49,667 nucleotides of DNA from Bacillota bacterium (GCA_029225225.1 JAQXWB010000012.1:1-49667); one strand, 5' to 3'; positions 1 through 10,130 are shown, counted from the first letter of the stretch. Notes: a model not told the origin generated them from the letters alone. Numbers and translations are program-made.

Positions 1-474
1 TAAGCCAATCGTTGCCAAAATGAACAGAAGATGCTCCGGCGGCTCCTCGATGATCTTCAGTAAGGCGTTGAAAGCGCTGATCGAGAGCATATGCACCTCG
101 TCGATGATATATACGCGCATTTTAACTTCCGAGGGCGTATAGATCGCGTCATCTCGCAGGGCTCGGACGTTGTCCACACCGTTATTGGATGCCGCGTCAA
201 TCTCCAGCACGTCCATACAGGCGCCTGAGGCGATGCTTTTACAGGAGGGGCAGCAGTTACACGGATTGCCGTCAATCGGATTTTCGCAGTTGACTGCCTT
301 TGCCAAAATCTTTGCGCAGGTGGTCTTGCCCGTGCCGCGCGTACCGGTGAACAGATATGCGTGACTCAAGCGATGGTTGATGATCTGGTTTTTTAAGGTC
401 TGCGTTACCGGCCCTTGCCCGACCACATCGTCAAAGGTCTGCGGGCGGTATTTACGATACAAGGCCTGATACAT
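1..474 (-). CDS. dnaX: DNA polymerase III subunit gamma/tau, N-terminal part (truncated by window start)
   Basis: Reverse-strand translation MYQALYRKYRPQTFDDVVGQ...HAYLFTGTRGTGKTTCAKILAKAVNCE...EIDAASNNGVDNVR...YIIDEVHMLS; Walker A, zinc cysteines and DEVH-type box of DnaX. Confidence 0.96.
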   Translation of the reverse strand, partial: MYQALYRKYRPQTFDDVVGQGPVTQTLKNQIINHRLSHAYLFTGTRGTGKTTCAKILAKAVNCENPIDGNPCNCCPSCKSIASGACMDVLEIDAASNNGVDNVRALRDDAIYTPSEVKMRVYIIDEVHMLSISAFNALLKIIEEPPEHLLFILATIGL

Positions 475-528
475 ACCGTTCCCCTCCGATCCATATCAGT
501 ATAAACGAAAACGGACAAAATTGCAACC

Positions 529-562
529 AAAAAACACGCGGAGGTCAGACAAACCTCCGCGT
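529..562 (-). terminator. Rho-independent terminator of the SRP RNA
   Basis: Perfect stem acgcggaggt / acctccgcgt followed on the minus strand by a T-rich run (gttttttgg). Confidence 0.85.
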
Positions 563-565
563 GGT

Positions 566-872
566 AAGCTTCGACCCATGACAAGATCGCACACCCGCAT
601 TTGAATCTGCAACCATACCCGTTTCCCGCGCAGCCGGCTCAGAAACGGCTGGCTCGCGGCACACGAACAGATCCGCTTAATGCTGCTCGGTTCCCCGCCT
701 GACATGGTTCACGGGAGCTCGTTGCGCGAGACCGATCCCTCAACACCACTTACGCGGACAGGCGGCACAGCGCAGACCCGGGTGCGGGAATTCATCCCTG
801 CTATAGCGGATTGCAGGTAACAGGGCACCGCTATCTCCCCGACTAGTGCGACCTTGTCATAGGTCGAAGCTA
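566..872 (-). ncRNA. ffs: Bacterial large signal recognition particle RNA (scRNA/4.5S-like)
   Basis: Minus strand contains the SRP domain motif catgtcaggcggggaaccgagcagcattaag; 5' AGCTTCGACCTATGACAAGGTCGCAC pairs with 3' GTGCGATCTTGTCATGGGTCGAAGCT; located just upstream of dnaX, as is common in Firmicutes. Confidence 0.93.
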
Positions 873-884
873 TGTAGATATTGA

Positions 885-1118
885 CTATTCGATTTCTGAC
901 AGCTTGTCCTCAATATAGTCCGCAAGGTCGCCCAGCGTCTCCAGCTTCATATCGCCTTCCATTTCAAAATCGACGCCGAGCTCTTCCTCCATGTCCATGA
1001 CCATTTCGACCATATCCAAGGAATCGAGGTGCAGACTCTCAAAGGTCGTATCGCGGCTCATTTCCTCAACGGGAATGTCAAGCTGCTCAGAAAGGTAGGT
1101 TCTGATTCTGTCGTACAT
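885..1118 (-). CDS. acpP: Acyl carrier protein
   Basis: MYDRIRTYLSEQLDIPVEEM...LHLDSLDMVEMVMDMEEELGVDF; DSL phosphopantetheine site. Confidence 0.95.
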   Translation of the reverse strand: MYDRIRTYLSEQLDIPVEEMSRDTTFESLHLDSLDMVEMVMDMEEELGVDFEMEGDMKLETLGDLADYIEDKLSEIE

Positions 1119-1200
1119 TTTCTTTCCCTCCACAGTAGTCTGTGTCTTTCTTCCTATATGATACGATTTTTTTTGATAATGTCAAGAAAAATTTTTTCTA

Positions 1201-1362
1201 AGGAAGCTCTGAATCCATCTGCAAGAGCGGTCAGCGAGGGATTTTGCCGCAAATTGTGGTTGGAAAACCGCGGAATACTTTGTGTATTTCAAGGTTTTCA
1301 AGCCGAAAAGTTGCGGCGAAAGATCCGCTGAGCGCCGCCGCTGATTTTTTCAGAGGTTCCCT
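1201..1362. repeat. Foldback (MITE-like) palindromic element between acpP and rpoD
   Basis: Ends AGGAAGCTCTGAA ... TTCAGAGGTTCCCT; inner arms (tcagcg...ttttgccgcaa / ttgcggcgaaagatccgctga; ggttggaaaaccgcggaatac / gtatttcaaggttttcaagcc) pair along the whole element; flanked by TA on both sides. Confidence 0.7.
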
Positions 1363-1366
1363 ATGC

Positions 1367-2494
1367 TCAATTGAGGAAGTCTTTCAGAATCTTTGAACGC
1401 GAGGGATGACGCAGCTTACGGAGCGCTTTTGCCTCAATTTGGCGAATGCGTTCACGCGTAACTTCAAATTCGTCGCCAACCTCCTCAAGTGTATGCATCT
1501 TGCCGTCGATCAGACCGTAGCGCAAACAGAGAACCTTTTCCTCACGCGGCGTCAGCGTCTTTAAAACGCCCGCAAGCTGCTCACGCAGCATCGCGTAGGA
1601 GGCAACATCGGCAGGCTCCGATGCATCCTCATCTTGAATGAAGTCACCGAGATGACTGTTATCCTCTTCCCCGACAGGCGTCTCCAAAGAGATCGGCTCC
1701 TGCGCAACGCGGAGGATCTCCTCAACCTTCTCGTGGGAAATATGCAGCCTTTGGGCAATCTCCTCCGAAGACGGATCTCTTCCAAGCTCTTGCAGTAGCT
1801 CATGCTGCGCGCGAGATACACGGTTGATTGTCTCTACCATATGCACGGGAATGCGAATGGTACGGGCATGATCGGCAATTGCGCGGGAAATGGACTGCCG
1901 GATCCACCATGTCGCATAGGTGGAGAACTTGTAGCCCTTCGTATAGTCAAACTTTCCGACCGCCTTGATCAGTCCGAGGTTTCCCTCTTGGATCAGGTCA
2001 AGGAAAGGAAGTCCCCTGCCGACATAGCGCCTTGCGATGGAGACAACAAGTCGAAGGTTTGCTTCTACCATCTGGTTATGCGCAGCTTCATCGCCCTCGG
2101 CAAGTCGCTTGGCGACCTCCGTCTCCTCCTCACTTGTCAAAAGCGGGATCTTGCCGATCTCCTTGAGGTACATACGGACAGGATCGTTGACGCTCATCGC
2201 GTCGGACATCTCCTCGGTATCAATCAGCTTCTCCTCTTCGATCAGTTCCAATTCCTCTTCACTTGGTGCCATATCGTCCGGCTTTGTCAGCATTTCCACG
2301 ACATCTGAGACGTCAATCTCAACGCCGGCGGCTTCCAAAGCTTCATAGATCATGTCGGTCTGCTGTTCATCCGCGTCGATGGAATCCAACGCGTCGATCA
2401 GGTCCTTCGATGCGATCCGTTTCTCCTTCTTCGCATTCTGCAAAAGCAGCTGCAGCTTTTCATGCAGCCGAGTTTCCTGTTGCATCTCGTCCAT
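1367..2494 (-). CDS. rpoD: RNA polymerase primary sigma factor RpoD/SigA
   Basis: [57 protein letters not shown]...[38 protein letters not shown]; start set at MDEMQQ with GGAGGT upstream. Confidence 0.97.
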   Translation of the reverse strand: MDEMQQETRLHEKLQLLLQNAKKEKRIASKDLIDALDSIDADEQQTDMIYEALEAAGVEIDVSDVVEMLTKPDDMAPSEEELELIEEEKLIDTEEMSDAMSVNDPVRMYLKEIGKIPLLTSEEETEVAKRLAEGDEAAHNQMVEANLRLVVSIARRYVGRGLPFLDLIQEGNLGLIKAVGKFDYTKGYKFSTYATWWIRQSISRAIADHARTIRIPVHMVETINRVSRAQHELLQELGRDPSSEEIAQRLHISHEKVEEILRVAQEPISLETPVGEEDNSHLGDFIQDEDASEPADVASYAMLREQLAGVLKTLTPREEKVLCLRYGLIDGKMHTLEEVGDEFEVTRERIRQIEAKALRKLRHPSRSKILKDFLN

Positions 2495-2495
2495 G

Positions 2496-4247
2496 CTATG
2501 TACCTCCATATCCTTTCTTTTTGCGCAGGCTCTCCTGCATGGCCCGCAGGCTGCTTGCGTCACTTACCTGCGCATGACGGTACTCCTCTCGAATGATACG
2601 GACGCAGTCGTCAAATGCATCATCCGACAAAGGTGCGTCCTGCTTTTGCAGCACGCCCGTCAAATGCGACATTTCGGCAGAGCTCAGTCCTTCTGCAAGG
2701 CACGACAAGTCAAGCGGAAGATCCTCAAGATGTCGCTGTTTCCACACGGAGAAAACCTTGCCAAACATCGGCACGGAAAACGTCTCCTCCGTCAGACCGC
2801 CGGTGCGGTCAAACAGTGCGGGTTCCCGCAGGAGCATCCGCAAAACGCCCTCCTCCGCCATTGCGGAGCGCACATTGTCATAGCGCAGCTCGCGCGCTCT
2901 GGGCTGCCTTGCGGCGGCAATCTCCAAATCCCGCTTCTCCTGCGTTTTTTTCTCCGTCGCCGCGCGCCGTTTGAATGCTTTGCCGATCTCCAGCTTCATG
3001 GTCTCAGGGGATAAGCCTGCCATCTCCGCTGCTCTAACGCCGTAAATTTCCCGTTCAACTGCGGTCGAGTAGGTCGAGATCAGCTCCGCCGCCTGCTTTG
3101 CAAACTCCACCTTCTGCTCGTCCGTCGTAAGATCAAACTTCATCCGCAGCGAACGAAGGCGATACTCCGCCTGATTCTCCGAGCCTTCCAAAAGGAGCTT
3201 GAAGCGATCCGCGCCGTATTTTTTCAGAAACTCGTCGGGATCCTTCGCGCCCTGCATCCGCAAAACCTTCACACGCAGACCCGTCTTTTCCAGCATCGGG
3301 ATCGCACGCTGTGTCGCGTTCTGCCCTGCCGCGTCGCCGTCATAGGTCAGCACGATCTCATTTGTATATTTGGACAGCATGTCCGCGTGCTCCTGCGTCA
3401 GCGAGGTGCCGAGCGACGCGACCGCGCAGTCAAACCCATACTGGTGCAACGCAATGGCATCCATGTAGCCCTCGGTCAGAATGATAAAGCCCTGCTTGCT
3501 CTTTTTGACGATATTCATCGCAAAAAGGTTTCGTCGTTTATTAAAAATAATCGTCTCGGGTGAATTGAGATATTTCGGCGTCGAATCATCCATGACGCGT
3601 CCGCCGAAACCGATCACATTTCCGCGCACATCAATGATCGGAAACATCAGACGATTGCGGAAACGGTCGTAAAAGGTGCCCTTTTCGCGGTTTTGCAGGA
3701 CAAGTCCGGCGTCGTAAAGCTCCTCTTTGGTAAAGCCCTTCGCCGTCATTGCGTCCAGCAGCGCGCTCCACGCGTTCGGCGCAAAACCGAGACCGAAGCG
3801 CGTCACGGTTGCGCGAGAAAGTCCGCGCTTGGCAATATACGCGCGCACCTCGCCCGCGTTTGGCGAGCGGAGCTGTTCGTTGAAAAAGCGCGCACTTTCC
3901 TTGCACAGCGCCCACAGGCGTTCTTTTTTCTTGTACTGCGACTGATTTGTGCCATCCTCCGGCACCTCAAGCCCGGCGCGCTTTGCCAGAAAACGCACCG
4001 CATCCGGATAGCTGAGGTTTTCGATCTCCATGATGAAGTTGATGACACCGCCGCCCTTATGGCAGCCGAAGCAGTAGTAAATGCCCTTCTCAGGCGCAAC
4101 GGAAAAAGACGCGGTCTTCTCTCCGTGGAAGGGGCAAAGGCCGAAAAGGTTGCTGCCCTTGCGGGTCAAGGCGACATACTGCCCCACGACATCCTCGATC
4201 GGGTTGCGGCTATTCAGTTCGTCGAGAAACGCAGAGGGAAATGCCAT
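2496..4247 (-). CDS. dnaG: DNA primase
   Basis: N-terminal CHC2 zinc finger ([29 protein letters not shown]), [20 protein letters not shown]...[10 protein letters not shown]; adjacent to rpoD. Confidence 0.97.
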   Translation of the reverse strand: MAFPSAFLDELNSRNPIEDVVGQYVALTRKGSNLFGLCPFHGEKTASFSVAPEKGIYYCFGCHKGGGVINFIMEIENLSYPDAVRFLAKRAGLEVPEDGTNQSQYKKKERLWALCKESARFFNEQLRSPNAGEVRAYIAKRGLSRATVTRFGLGFAPNAWSALLDAMTAKGFTKEELYDAGLVLQNREKGTFYDRFRNRLMFPIIDVRGNVIGFGGRVMDDSTPKYLNSPETIIFNKRRNLFAMNIVKKSKQGFIILTEGYMDAIALHQYGFDCAVASLGTSLTQEHADMLSKYTNEIVLTYDGDAAGQNATQRAIPMLEKTGLRVKVLRMQGAKDPDEFLKKYGADRFKLLLEGSENQAEYRLRSLRMKFDLTTDEQKVEFAKQAAELISTYSTAVEREIYGVRAAEMAGLSPETMKLEIGKAFKRRAATEKKTQEKRDLEIAAARQPRARELRYDNVRSAMAEEGVLRMLLREPALFDRTGGLTEETFSVPMFGKVFSVWKQRHLEDLPLDLSCLAEGLSSAEMSHLTGVLQKQDAPLSDDAFDDCVRIIREEYRHAQVSDASSLRAMQESLRKKKGYGGT

Positions 4248-4262
4248 CCGTCTTACCCCTTT

Positions 4263-5279
4263 CTATCCCCGCACCTGCCATGCCGTAGGGATGAACAGCT
4301 CATCGTATTTGTACATGGCGTATTTATCCGTCATACCCGCGATATAATCGCAGATAACACGTTCCATTCCTTCAAAGTCGATCTGCGGCTGGAAATCCGC
4401 AGGGATCGCCTCGGGATGCTTGCTGTAATACTCATAAAGCTGCTGCAAAATGCGCCGCGCCTTTACCTCCTCGCCCTTGGCGACGGGGTTTTTATAGACG
4501 CGTTCAAACATAAAGCTGCGCAGCGCCTCCATCGCTTGCTCGACCTCCGCCGTCATACCCAGCACCCCTGTGTCAAGGGTTTGAAAGATCATGTCCGTTA
4601 CCAGCGAATTGATCCGGTCACGGTGATTGCTTCCCAAGATATCGGATATTTCCTTGGGAATGTCGGAATCGGTCAAAATACCCGCGCGCATGGCGTCGTC
4701 GATGTCATGGTTGATATAGGCAATCTGATCCGCTTTGCGGACGATTTGCCCCTCCAGCGTCTCCGGCAGACGGCTCGAACGCGTATGGCCGAGAATGCCC
4801 ATGCGCACCTCGTAGGTCAGGTTCAGCCCTTGTCCGTCCTTTTCCAAAAAATCCACCACCCGCAGGGATTGCTCATTATGCCGGAAGGGCTTTCCCATGA
4901 CCTCCGACAGCGCGACCTCTCCCGCGTGCCCAAACGGCGTATGTCCGAGGTCATGTCCAAAAGCAATCGCCTCGGCGAGATCCTCATTAAGCCGCAGCGC
5001 CCGCGTGATCGTGCGGGCAATCCGCGCGACCTCTAAGGTATGGGTCATGCGCGTGCGGTAGTGGTCGCCCTCCGGCTGCAAGAAGACCTGTGTCTTGTGC
5101 ATCAGGCGTCGGAAGGATTTGCTGTGCAGAATGCGGTCGGAATCACGCTGATAGCAGGTGCGCACATCGTTTTCCGTCTCCGCCTCCACGCGAGGGCGTC
5201 CCCGAGTGGCATCGGAAAACTGCGCTTTTTCCGAAAATCGGAGATGTTCCTCCTGCTCTAACCGCTCTCTGATCGTCAT
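4263..5279 (-). CDS. dgt: Deoxyguanosinetriphosphate triphosphohydrolase-like HD protein
   Basis: SKSFRRLMHKTQVF...DHYRTRMTHTLEVARIARTI...EAIAFGHDLGHTPFGHAGE; HD-domain dGTPase signature. Confidence 0.93.
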   Translation of the reverse strand: MTIRERLEQEEHLRFSEKAQFSDATRGRPRVEAETENDVRTCYQRDSDRILHSKSFRRLMHKTQVFLQPEGDHYRTRMTHTLEVARIARTITRALRLNEDLAEAIAFGHDLGHTPFGHAGEVALSEVMGKPFRHNEQSLRVVDFLEKDGQGLNLTYEVRMGILGHTRSSRLPETLEGQIVRKADQIAYINHDIDDAMRAGILTDSDIPKEISDILGSNHRDRINSLVTDMIFQTLDTGVLGMTAEVEQAMEALRSFMFERVYKNPVAKGEEVKARRILQQLYEYYSKHPEAIPADFQPQIDFEGMERVICDYIAGMTDKYAMYKYDELFIPTAWQVRG

Positions 5280-5755
5280 AGCTTTTCCTCCGTTCGGAAA
5301 CAAAGTCGATAACAGTTGCCGTCTTTGGTTGCAGCCGCTTTTTGAAAACCACAGCCTTCAAATAAACGCTGCGAAGCAGTGTTGTCTTGATAGATTTCCT
5401 CTACAGCAAGGTGATCCCAGCCGCGGCGTTTCGCCTCATGGATCAAACCAAGGATCACACGCTTTCCGATACCTCTGCTCTGAAAATCCGGCGCGATCAC
5501 AATCGGCAGGTCATCACGGCAGAACGTTACGTCTCCGACAGGGACATATGTATCATCACATAGTAGCTCAATAAAATACAACTCTCCCTTTTTGTCGAGG
5601 AAAGAATACATCCTTTTCAAAAGCTCCATATTATAAGGCTCGGTTCGGTGATCTACCATCCAAACCGTATGCGCATCAAGATACCACGGCAGGGCAAATT
5701 CACAAACACCGTCATATCGGCGCAAACGCAGCGTATCGTCAATTTGCAACATCAT
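5276..5755 (-). CDS. GNAT family N-acetyltransferase
   Basis: VGDVTFCRDDLPIVIAPDFQSRGIGKRVILGLIHEAKRRGWDHLAVEEIYQDNTASQRLFEGCGF. Confidence 0.88.
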   Translation of the reverse strand: MMLQIDDTLRLRRYDGVCEFALPWYLDAHTVWMVDHRTEPYNMELLKRMYSFLDKKGELYFIELLCDDTYVPVGDVTFCRDDLPIVIAPDFQSRGIGKRVILGLIHEAKRRGWDHLAVEEIYQDNTASQRLFEGCGFQKAAATKDGNCYRLCFRTEEKL

Positions 5756-6387
5756 CCATCCGTTCCTATCGGAAAATCACGGTATTCGCTGTCGCCGACA
5801 AGGCCCTCAATTGTGCCCGAGGAAAGGTCAAATACGCGGGCAAGGAACGGCTGTGTCTGGGCTTCGGGGAGTAAAAGGTCAAAGCTGACATCCGCGCCGA
5901 AGTCGGTATCCTTGATGATGCCGCCAAAGACGGCAATCTCAAGCTTGATCCTTTCATACCAGCTATAGGGGCACGGCAAATAGACATTCGTCCATACGCG
6001 CTTCATGGAACGCCCAGCAGCGTCTAAGCCGATTTTTGCGCTGTGCGCATAGGCACGCACCAAGCCGCCCGCGCCGAGCAAAATTCCTCCGAAATATCTC
6101 GTTACGACGCAAGTCACATTAAAAATTCCTTCGCGCTGAAGCACCTGCAAAACAGGCATTCCTGCCGTACCGCCCGGCTCTCCGTCATCGGAAAACCGCG
6201 TTGCGCCGTCTTTGATAATATAGGCGTATACATTATGCGTCGCGTCCCAGTATTTTTCGCGCATCTGCTTCAGCCGCGCAAGCGCCTCCTCCTCTGTCTC
6301 GGTACGGAAGATGTGACCGATAAATCGCGAGCGGCGCTCGATAAATTCGGCGTCGGCATCCTTCGTCGGCACCAAATATTCCGTCAT
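5752..6387 (-). CDS. YigZ/IMPACT family protein
   Basis: RRSRFIGHIFRTETEEEA...DATHNVYAYIIKDGATRFSDDGEPGGTAGMPVLQVLQREGIFNVTCVVTRYFGGILLGAGGLVRAY; YigZ hallmark. Confidence 0.93.
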   Translation of the reverse strand: MTEYLVPTKDADAEFIERRSRFIGHIFRTETEEEALARLKQMREKYWDATHNVYAYIIKDGATRFSDDGEPGGTAGMPVLQVLQREGIFNVTCVVTRYFGGILLGAGGLVRAYAHSAKIGLDAAGRSMKRVWTNVYLPCPYSWYERIKLEIAVFGGIIKDTDFGADVSFDLLLPEAQTQPFLARVFDLSSGTIEGLVGDSEYRDFPIGTDG

Positions 6388-7655
6388 GCTCTCTGCTCCT
6401 TTACAAAGCGCCGGAGCTTGCCGTAAAGCGTCTCGGAGCAGATCGTCTCGACCTCCACACCCTCAGCGGTATAGTCGGTTTTCAGCACCTGCGCCTGTTC
6501 ATGCAAAAGCTCCAATGTGCCCGCCTCGGCATAGGGAAGCAAAAGCGTGACATGATATAGCTGCCCGAGCAAAACCGATTCCACGCGTGCAAGCAGCTCC
6601 TCCATACCGACACCGTTTCTTGCGCAAGTCGTCACGCAGTCGTCGCCAATCGGGCAGGCGGTAACATCCTCCAGCAGATCCGCTTTATTATAGCAGCGGA
6701 GGACAGGCACGTCAGGTTTCGCAAGCTTCGCAATCAGCTTGTCTACCACCGCGATATGTGCCTCTCGCTGCGGGTCGGAAGCATCAATGACATGGATCAA
6801 AAGGTCGGCATATTCCAATTCCTCCAAGGTCGCTTTAAAAGCCTCCACAAGATGGTGCGGCAGCTTTGCAATAAAGCCAACGGTGTCGGAAAGCAGGATT
6901 TCCAAATGATCGGATATTTTCAGGCGGCGCGTCGTTGTGTCCAGCGTGTCAAACAGGCGGTTGTTTGCCGGAATGCCCGCGTCGGTCAGTTGGTTCAAAA
7001 GGGTGGATTTTCCCGCGTTCGTGTAGCCGACAAGCGCCACCACGGGGACGGAATTCTTAATTCTCCGCTCTCTCTGCACGGCGCGTACCTTACGAACCTC
7101 CGCAAGCTCCTGCTGCAAGCGGTTGATCCGCTCGCGGATGTGCCTGCGGTCAGTCTCCAGCTTCGTCTCACCGGGGCCGCGCGTGCCGATGCCGCCGCCC
7201 AAACGGGACATGGACTTACCCATGCCCGAAAGCTTCGGCAGCAGATATTGATACTGCGCCAGCTCGACCTGCAAGCGTCCTTCGGCTGTCTTGGCTCGCT
7301 GGGCAAAAATATCGAGGATCAGCGCGCTGCGGTCGAGAACGGTCACATCCGTGATTTCCTCCAGTGCGCGAATCTGCGAAGGAGAAAGGTCATTGTCAAA
7401 GATGACCATATTGGCTTCCGTCGTCTGCAAAAGCTCGCAAAGCTCCTGCGCCTTTCCCTCTCCGATAAAGCTGTGCGGATCGGGCGCATGGCGATTTTGC
7501 AGCACCTTTGCCGCACAGGAACCGCCTGCGGTTTCCAAAAGCGCCTCCAGCTCATCCAGCGTCTCATATGTGGCAGTTTCCTCCGGCTTGAAGCAGTCTG
7601 CGTTCAGACCGACAAGCACCGCTTTTTCACAAACCATGCGCTCGTTTTTTTCCAT
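6384..7655 (-). CDS. hflX: GTPase HflX
   Basis: GIGTRGPGETKLETDRRHIRERI...VALVGYTNAGKSTLLNQLTDAGI...LLSDTVGFIAKLPHHLVEAFKATLEE. Confidence 0.96.
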   Translation of the reverse strand: MEKNERMVCEKAVLVGLNADCFKPEETATYETLDELEALLETAGGSCAAKVLQNRHAPDPHSFIGEGKAQELCELLQTTEANMVIFDNDLSPSQIRALEEITDVTVLDRSALILDIFAQRAKTAEGRLQVELAQYQYLLPKLSGMGKSMSRLGGGIGTRGPGETKLETDRRHIRERINRLQQELAEVRKVRAVQRERRIKNSVPVVALVGYTNAGKSTLLNQLTDAGIPANNRLFDTLDTTTRRLKISDHLEILLSDTVGFIAKLPHHLVEAFKATLEELEYADLLIHVIDASDPQREAHIAVVDKLIAKLAKPDVPVLRCYNKADLLEDVTACPIGDDCVTTCARNGVGMEELLARVESVLLGQLYHVTLLLPYAEAGTLELLHEQAQVLKTDYTAEGVEVETICSETLYGKLRRFVKEQRA

Positions 7656-7721
7656 GCAATTCTCCCAAAATGTGACAAAGAATGAAAAAAGTCCGCACCG
7701 ATACGATGCAGACTTTACTCA

Positions 7722-7922
7722 TTACTTCAGGCCAAACTTCTTGTTGAAGCGGTCAACGCGTCCGCCGGTATCAACCAGCTTTTGCTTGCCGGTATAGAAA
7801 GGGTGGCACTTGGAGCAAATTTCGACCTTGATGTCCTTCTTGGTGGAACCGGTCGCAATGACCTCACCACAAGCACAACGGATCGTCGTCTGTTCGTACT
7901 TCGGATGGATACCTTCCTTCAT
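7722..7922 (-). CDS. rpmE: 50S ribosomal protein L31 (zinc-binding type)
   Basis: [66 protein letters not shown]. Confidence 0.97.
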   Translation of the reverse strand: MKEGIHPKYEQTTIRCACGEVIATGSTKKDIKVEICSKCHPFYTGKQKLVDTGGRVDRFNKKFGLK

Positions 7923-8090
7923 CACATTCACCTCTTTCTGTTCATCGTAAAAGGGCATGCTGCCCCGTCTTTTTTCCATGCCCGAGTATTTTAGCACACT
8001 TCCTGTAGAAATGCAAGCCTTTTTTTCATATTTTTTTAGAACCGCGCAGGAGTTCGCGGAAACTCTCCATGATTTTTCAGAGAAAGCTCG

Positions 8091-8119
8091 TTGACAATCC
8101 GTGTCGGTTTCTGTATAAT
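8091..8119 (+). promoter_or_regulatory. Consensus sigma-A promoter
   Basis: TTGACA (8091-8096) - 17 nt - TATAAT (8114-8119), upstream of the Fe-S scaffold gene. Confidence 0.88.
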
Positions 8120-8216
8120 AGATAAGGAAACTGTGAAAAGCGGCTTTTTACGGTTTCGTGCATAAATTTGTTAATTTTTTGCGTTCCACGCGGAGCGCAC
8201 GGAAAGGATTTTTGCA

Positions 8217-8909
8217 ATGATTTACACAACAGAAGTACAGCATATGTGTCCGGTTGCAAAGGGCGCATACCACGGTCCCGCTCCCATCCCCGAAGAGGGC
8301 AAGTGGGTGCAGGCAAAGCAGATCAGCGATATTTCCGGCTTTACGCACGGTGTCGGCTGGTGCGCACCGCAGCAGGGTGCCTGCAAGCTGACCCTCAACG
8401 TGAAGAACGGCATCATCGAAGAAGCGCTTGTCGAGACGCTGGGCTGCTCCGGCATGACCCACTCCGCCGCAATGGCATCGGAGATTCTGATCGGCAAGAC
8501 CCTCCTTGAGGCACTCAATACCGACCTTGTCTGCGACGCCATCAACACCGCAATGCGTGAGCTGTTCCTTCAGATCGTCTACGGCCGTACCCAGAGCGCT
8601 TTCTCCGAGAACGGTCTTGCCGTCGGCGCTTCTTTGGAAGACCTCGGTAAGGGCCTGCGCAGCCAGGTTGGCACGATGTTCGCCACCAAGGAAAAGGGCC
8701 CACGTTATCTCGAGATGGCAGAGGGCTACTGCACCCGCGTTGCGCTGAATAAGGATGACGAGATCATCGGTTACGAGTTCATCAACCTCGGCAAGATGAT
8801 GGACTTCATTAAGAAGGGCGACGACGCCAATGTCGCGCTGGAGAAGGCCAAGGGCCACTACGGTCAGTTCGACAACGCCGCGAAGTACATCGACCCGCGT
8901 CAGGAATAA
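8217..8909 (+). CDS. IscU/NifU-like iron-sulfur cluster assembly scaffold family protein
   Basis: LTLNVKNGIIEEALVETLGCSGMTHSAAMASEILIGKTLLEAL; conserved small-domain scaffold features; paired with the GGGtGRT gene. Confidence 0.82.
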   Translation: MIYTTEVQHMCPVAKGAYHGPAPIPEEGKWVQAKQISDISGFTHGVGWCAPQQGACKLTLNVKNGIIEEALVETLGCSGMTHSAAMASEILIGKTLLEALNTDLVCDAINTAMRELFLQIVYGRTQSAFSENGLAVGASLEDLGKGLRSQVGTMFATKEKGPRYLEMAEGYCTRVALNKDDEIIGYEFINLGKMMDFIKKGDDANVALEKAKGHYGQFDNAAKYIDPRQE

Positions 8910-8925
8910 GAAGGAGGACGGCACA

Positions 8926-9927
8926 ATGGCTTTGTTTGAAAGTTACGAAAGAAGAATCGACAAAATCAACGGTGTCCTCGCGCAGTACGGCATCGGCTCC
9001 GTTGAAGAGTGCAGAGAAATCTGCAAGGAAAAGGGTTTTGATCCCTACGAGATCGTCAAGGGCATTCAGCCCATCTGCTTTGAAAACGCCTGCTGGGCAT
9101 ATTGCGTCGGCGCTGCCATCGCAATCAAGTCCGGCGTGAAGTCCGCTGCGGACGCCGCTGAGGCAATCGGCATCGGCTTGCAGGCCTTCTGCATTGACGG
9201 CTCCGTCGCCGACGATCGCAAGGTCGGCATCGGTCACGGCAAGCTCGGCGCAATGCTCCTGCGCGACGATACTAAGTGCTTTGCGTTCCTCGCAGGTCAC
9301 GAGTCCTTCGCCGCCGCGGAAGGCGCAATCGGCATCGTCCGCAACGCGAACAAGGCGCGCAAGGAAGAGCTGCGCGTGATCCTCAACGGCCTTGGTAAGG
9401 ACGCTGCACAGATCATCTCCCGTATCAACGGTTTCACCTATGTCCAGACGCAGTTTGACTATTTCACCGGTGAGCTGAAGATCGTCCGTGAGATCCGCTA
9501 TTCCGAGACGGAGCGTGCAAATGTCCGCTGCTACGGCGCTGACGATGTCCGCGAGGGCGTTGCCATCATGCACCACGAGGGTGTCGATGTCTCCATCACC
9601 GGCAACTCCACCAACCCCACCCGCTTCCAGCATCCCGTCGCCGGCACTTACAAGAAAGAGTGCATCGAGCAGGGCAAGAAGTACTTCTCCGTTGCCTCCG
9701 GCGGCGGCACAGGTCGTACCCTGCATCCGGACAACATGGCAGCCGGCCCCGCTTCCTATGGCATGACCGACACCATGGGCAGAATGCATTCCGACGCGCA
9801 GTTCGCAGGCTCGTCCTCCGTCCCCGCGCACGTCGAAATGATGGGCTTCCTCGGCATGGGCAACAATCCCATGGTCGGCGCTACCGTCGCTGTCGCAGTT
9901 GCAGTCAGCGAAGCACTCAAAGACTAA
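8926..9927 (+). CDS. GGGtGRT protein family (function unknown)
   Basis: Contains the family-naming motif SGGGTGRTLHPDNMAAGPASYGMTDTMGRMHSDAQFAGSSSVPAHVEMMGFLGMGNNPMVGATVAVAVAV; RBS AGGAGG upstream of ATG. Confidence 0.88.
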   Translation: MALFESYERRIDKINGVLAQYGIGSVEECREICKEKGFDPYEIVKGIQPICFENACWAYCVGAAIAIKSGVKSAADAAEAIGIGLQAFCIDGSVADDRKVGIGHGKLGAMLLRDDTKCFAFLAGHESFAAAEGAIGIVRNANKARKEELRVILNGLGKDAAQIISRINGFTYVQTQFDYFTGELKIVREIRYSETERANVRCYGADDVREGVAIMHHEGVDVSITGNSTNPTRFQHPVAGTYKKECIEQGKKYFSVASGGGTGRTLHPDNMAAGPASYGMTDTMGRMHSDAQFAGSSSVPAHVEMMGFLGMGNNPMVGATVAVAVAVSEALKD

Positions 9928-9956
9928 TCGGTTTTCTTCCCATTCCATGGTAATGT

Positions 9957-9986
9957 AGCGGTCTGCCACCGGCAGACCGCTCTTTA
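9957..9986 (+). terminator. Terminator hairpin after GGGtGRT gene
   Basis: AGCGGTCTGCC acc GGCAGACCGCT followed by cttt. Confidence 0.6.
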
Positions 9987-10016
9987 ATTCCCATCCGCAA
10001 TGCTGCGCATTGCTCT

Positions 10017-10067
10017 CCCATGGTCGGCGCTACCGTCGCGGTTGCAGTCGAAGAATCGCTCAAGTAA
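10017..10067 (+). pseudogene. 3'-terminal remnant of a second GGGtGRT gene copy
   Basis: ccc atg gtc ggc gct acc gtc gcg gtt gca gtc gaa gaa tcg ctc aag taa = PMVGATVAVAVEESLK*, matching the intact gene end PMVGATVAVAVAVSEALKD*. Confidence 0.8.
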
Positions 10068-10089
10068 TTCACCCCAATACACAGAATTC

Positions 10090-10130
10090 CGCCGCTCCCT
10101 CAAATCACAAGGGAGCGGCGGTCGTTTTTT
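10090..10130 (+). terminator. Rho-independent terminator
   Basis: CGCCGCTCCCT ... AGGGAGCGGCG followed by gtcgtttttt. Confidence 0.85.

Noticed and set aside
496-705. 69-aa minus-strand ORF within the SRP RNA region
   Set aside because: Lies within a structured RNA with the conserved SRP motif; coding potential is incidental.
3693-5036. 447-aa plus-strand ORF spanning dnaG and dgt
   Set aside because: Crosses two well-supported opposite-strand genes; no family signature.
8809-9969. 386-aa minus-strand ORF
   Set aside because: Antisense to the well-supported GGGtGRT gene.
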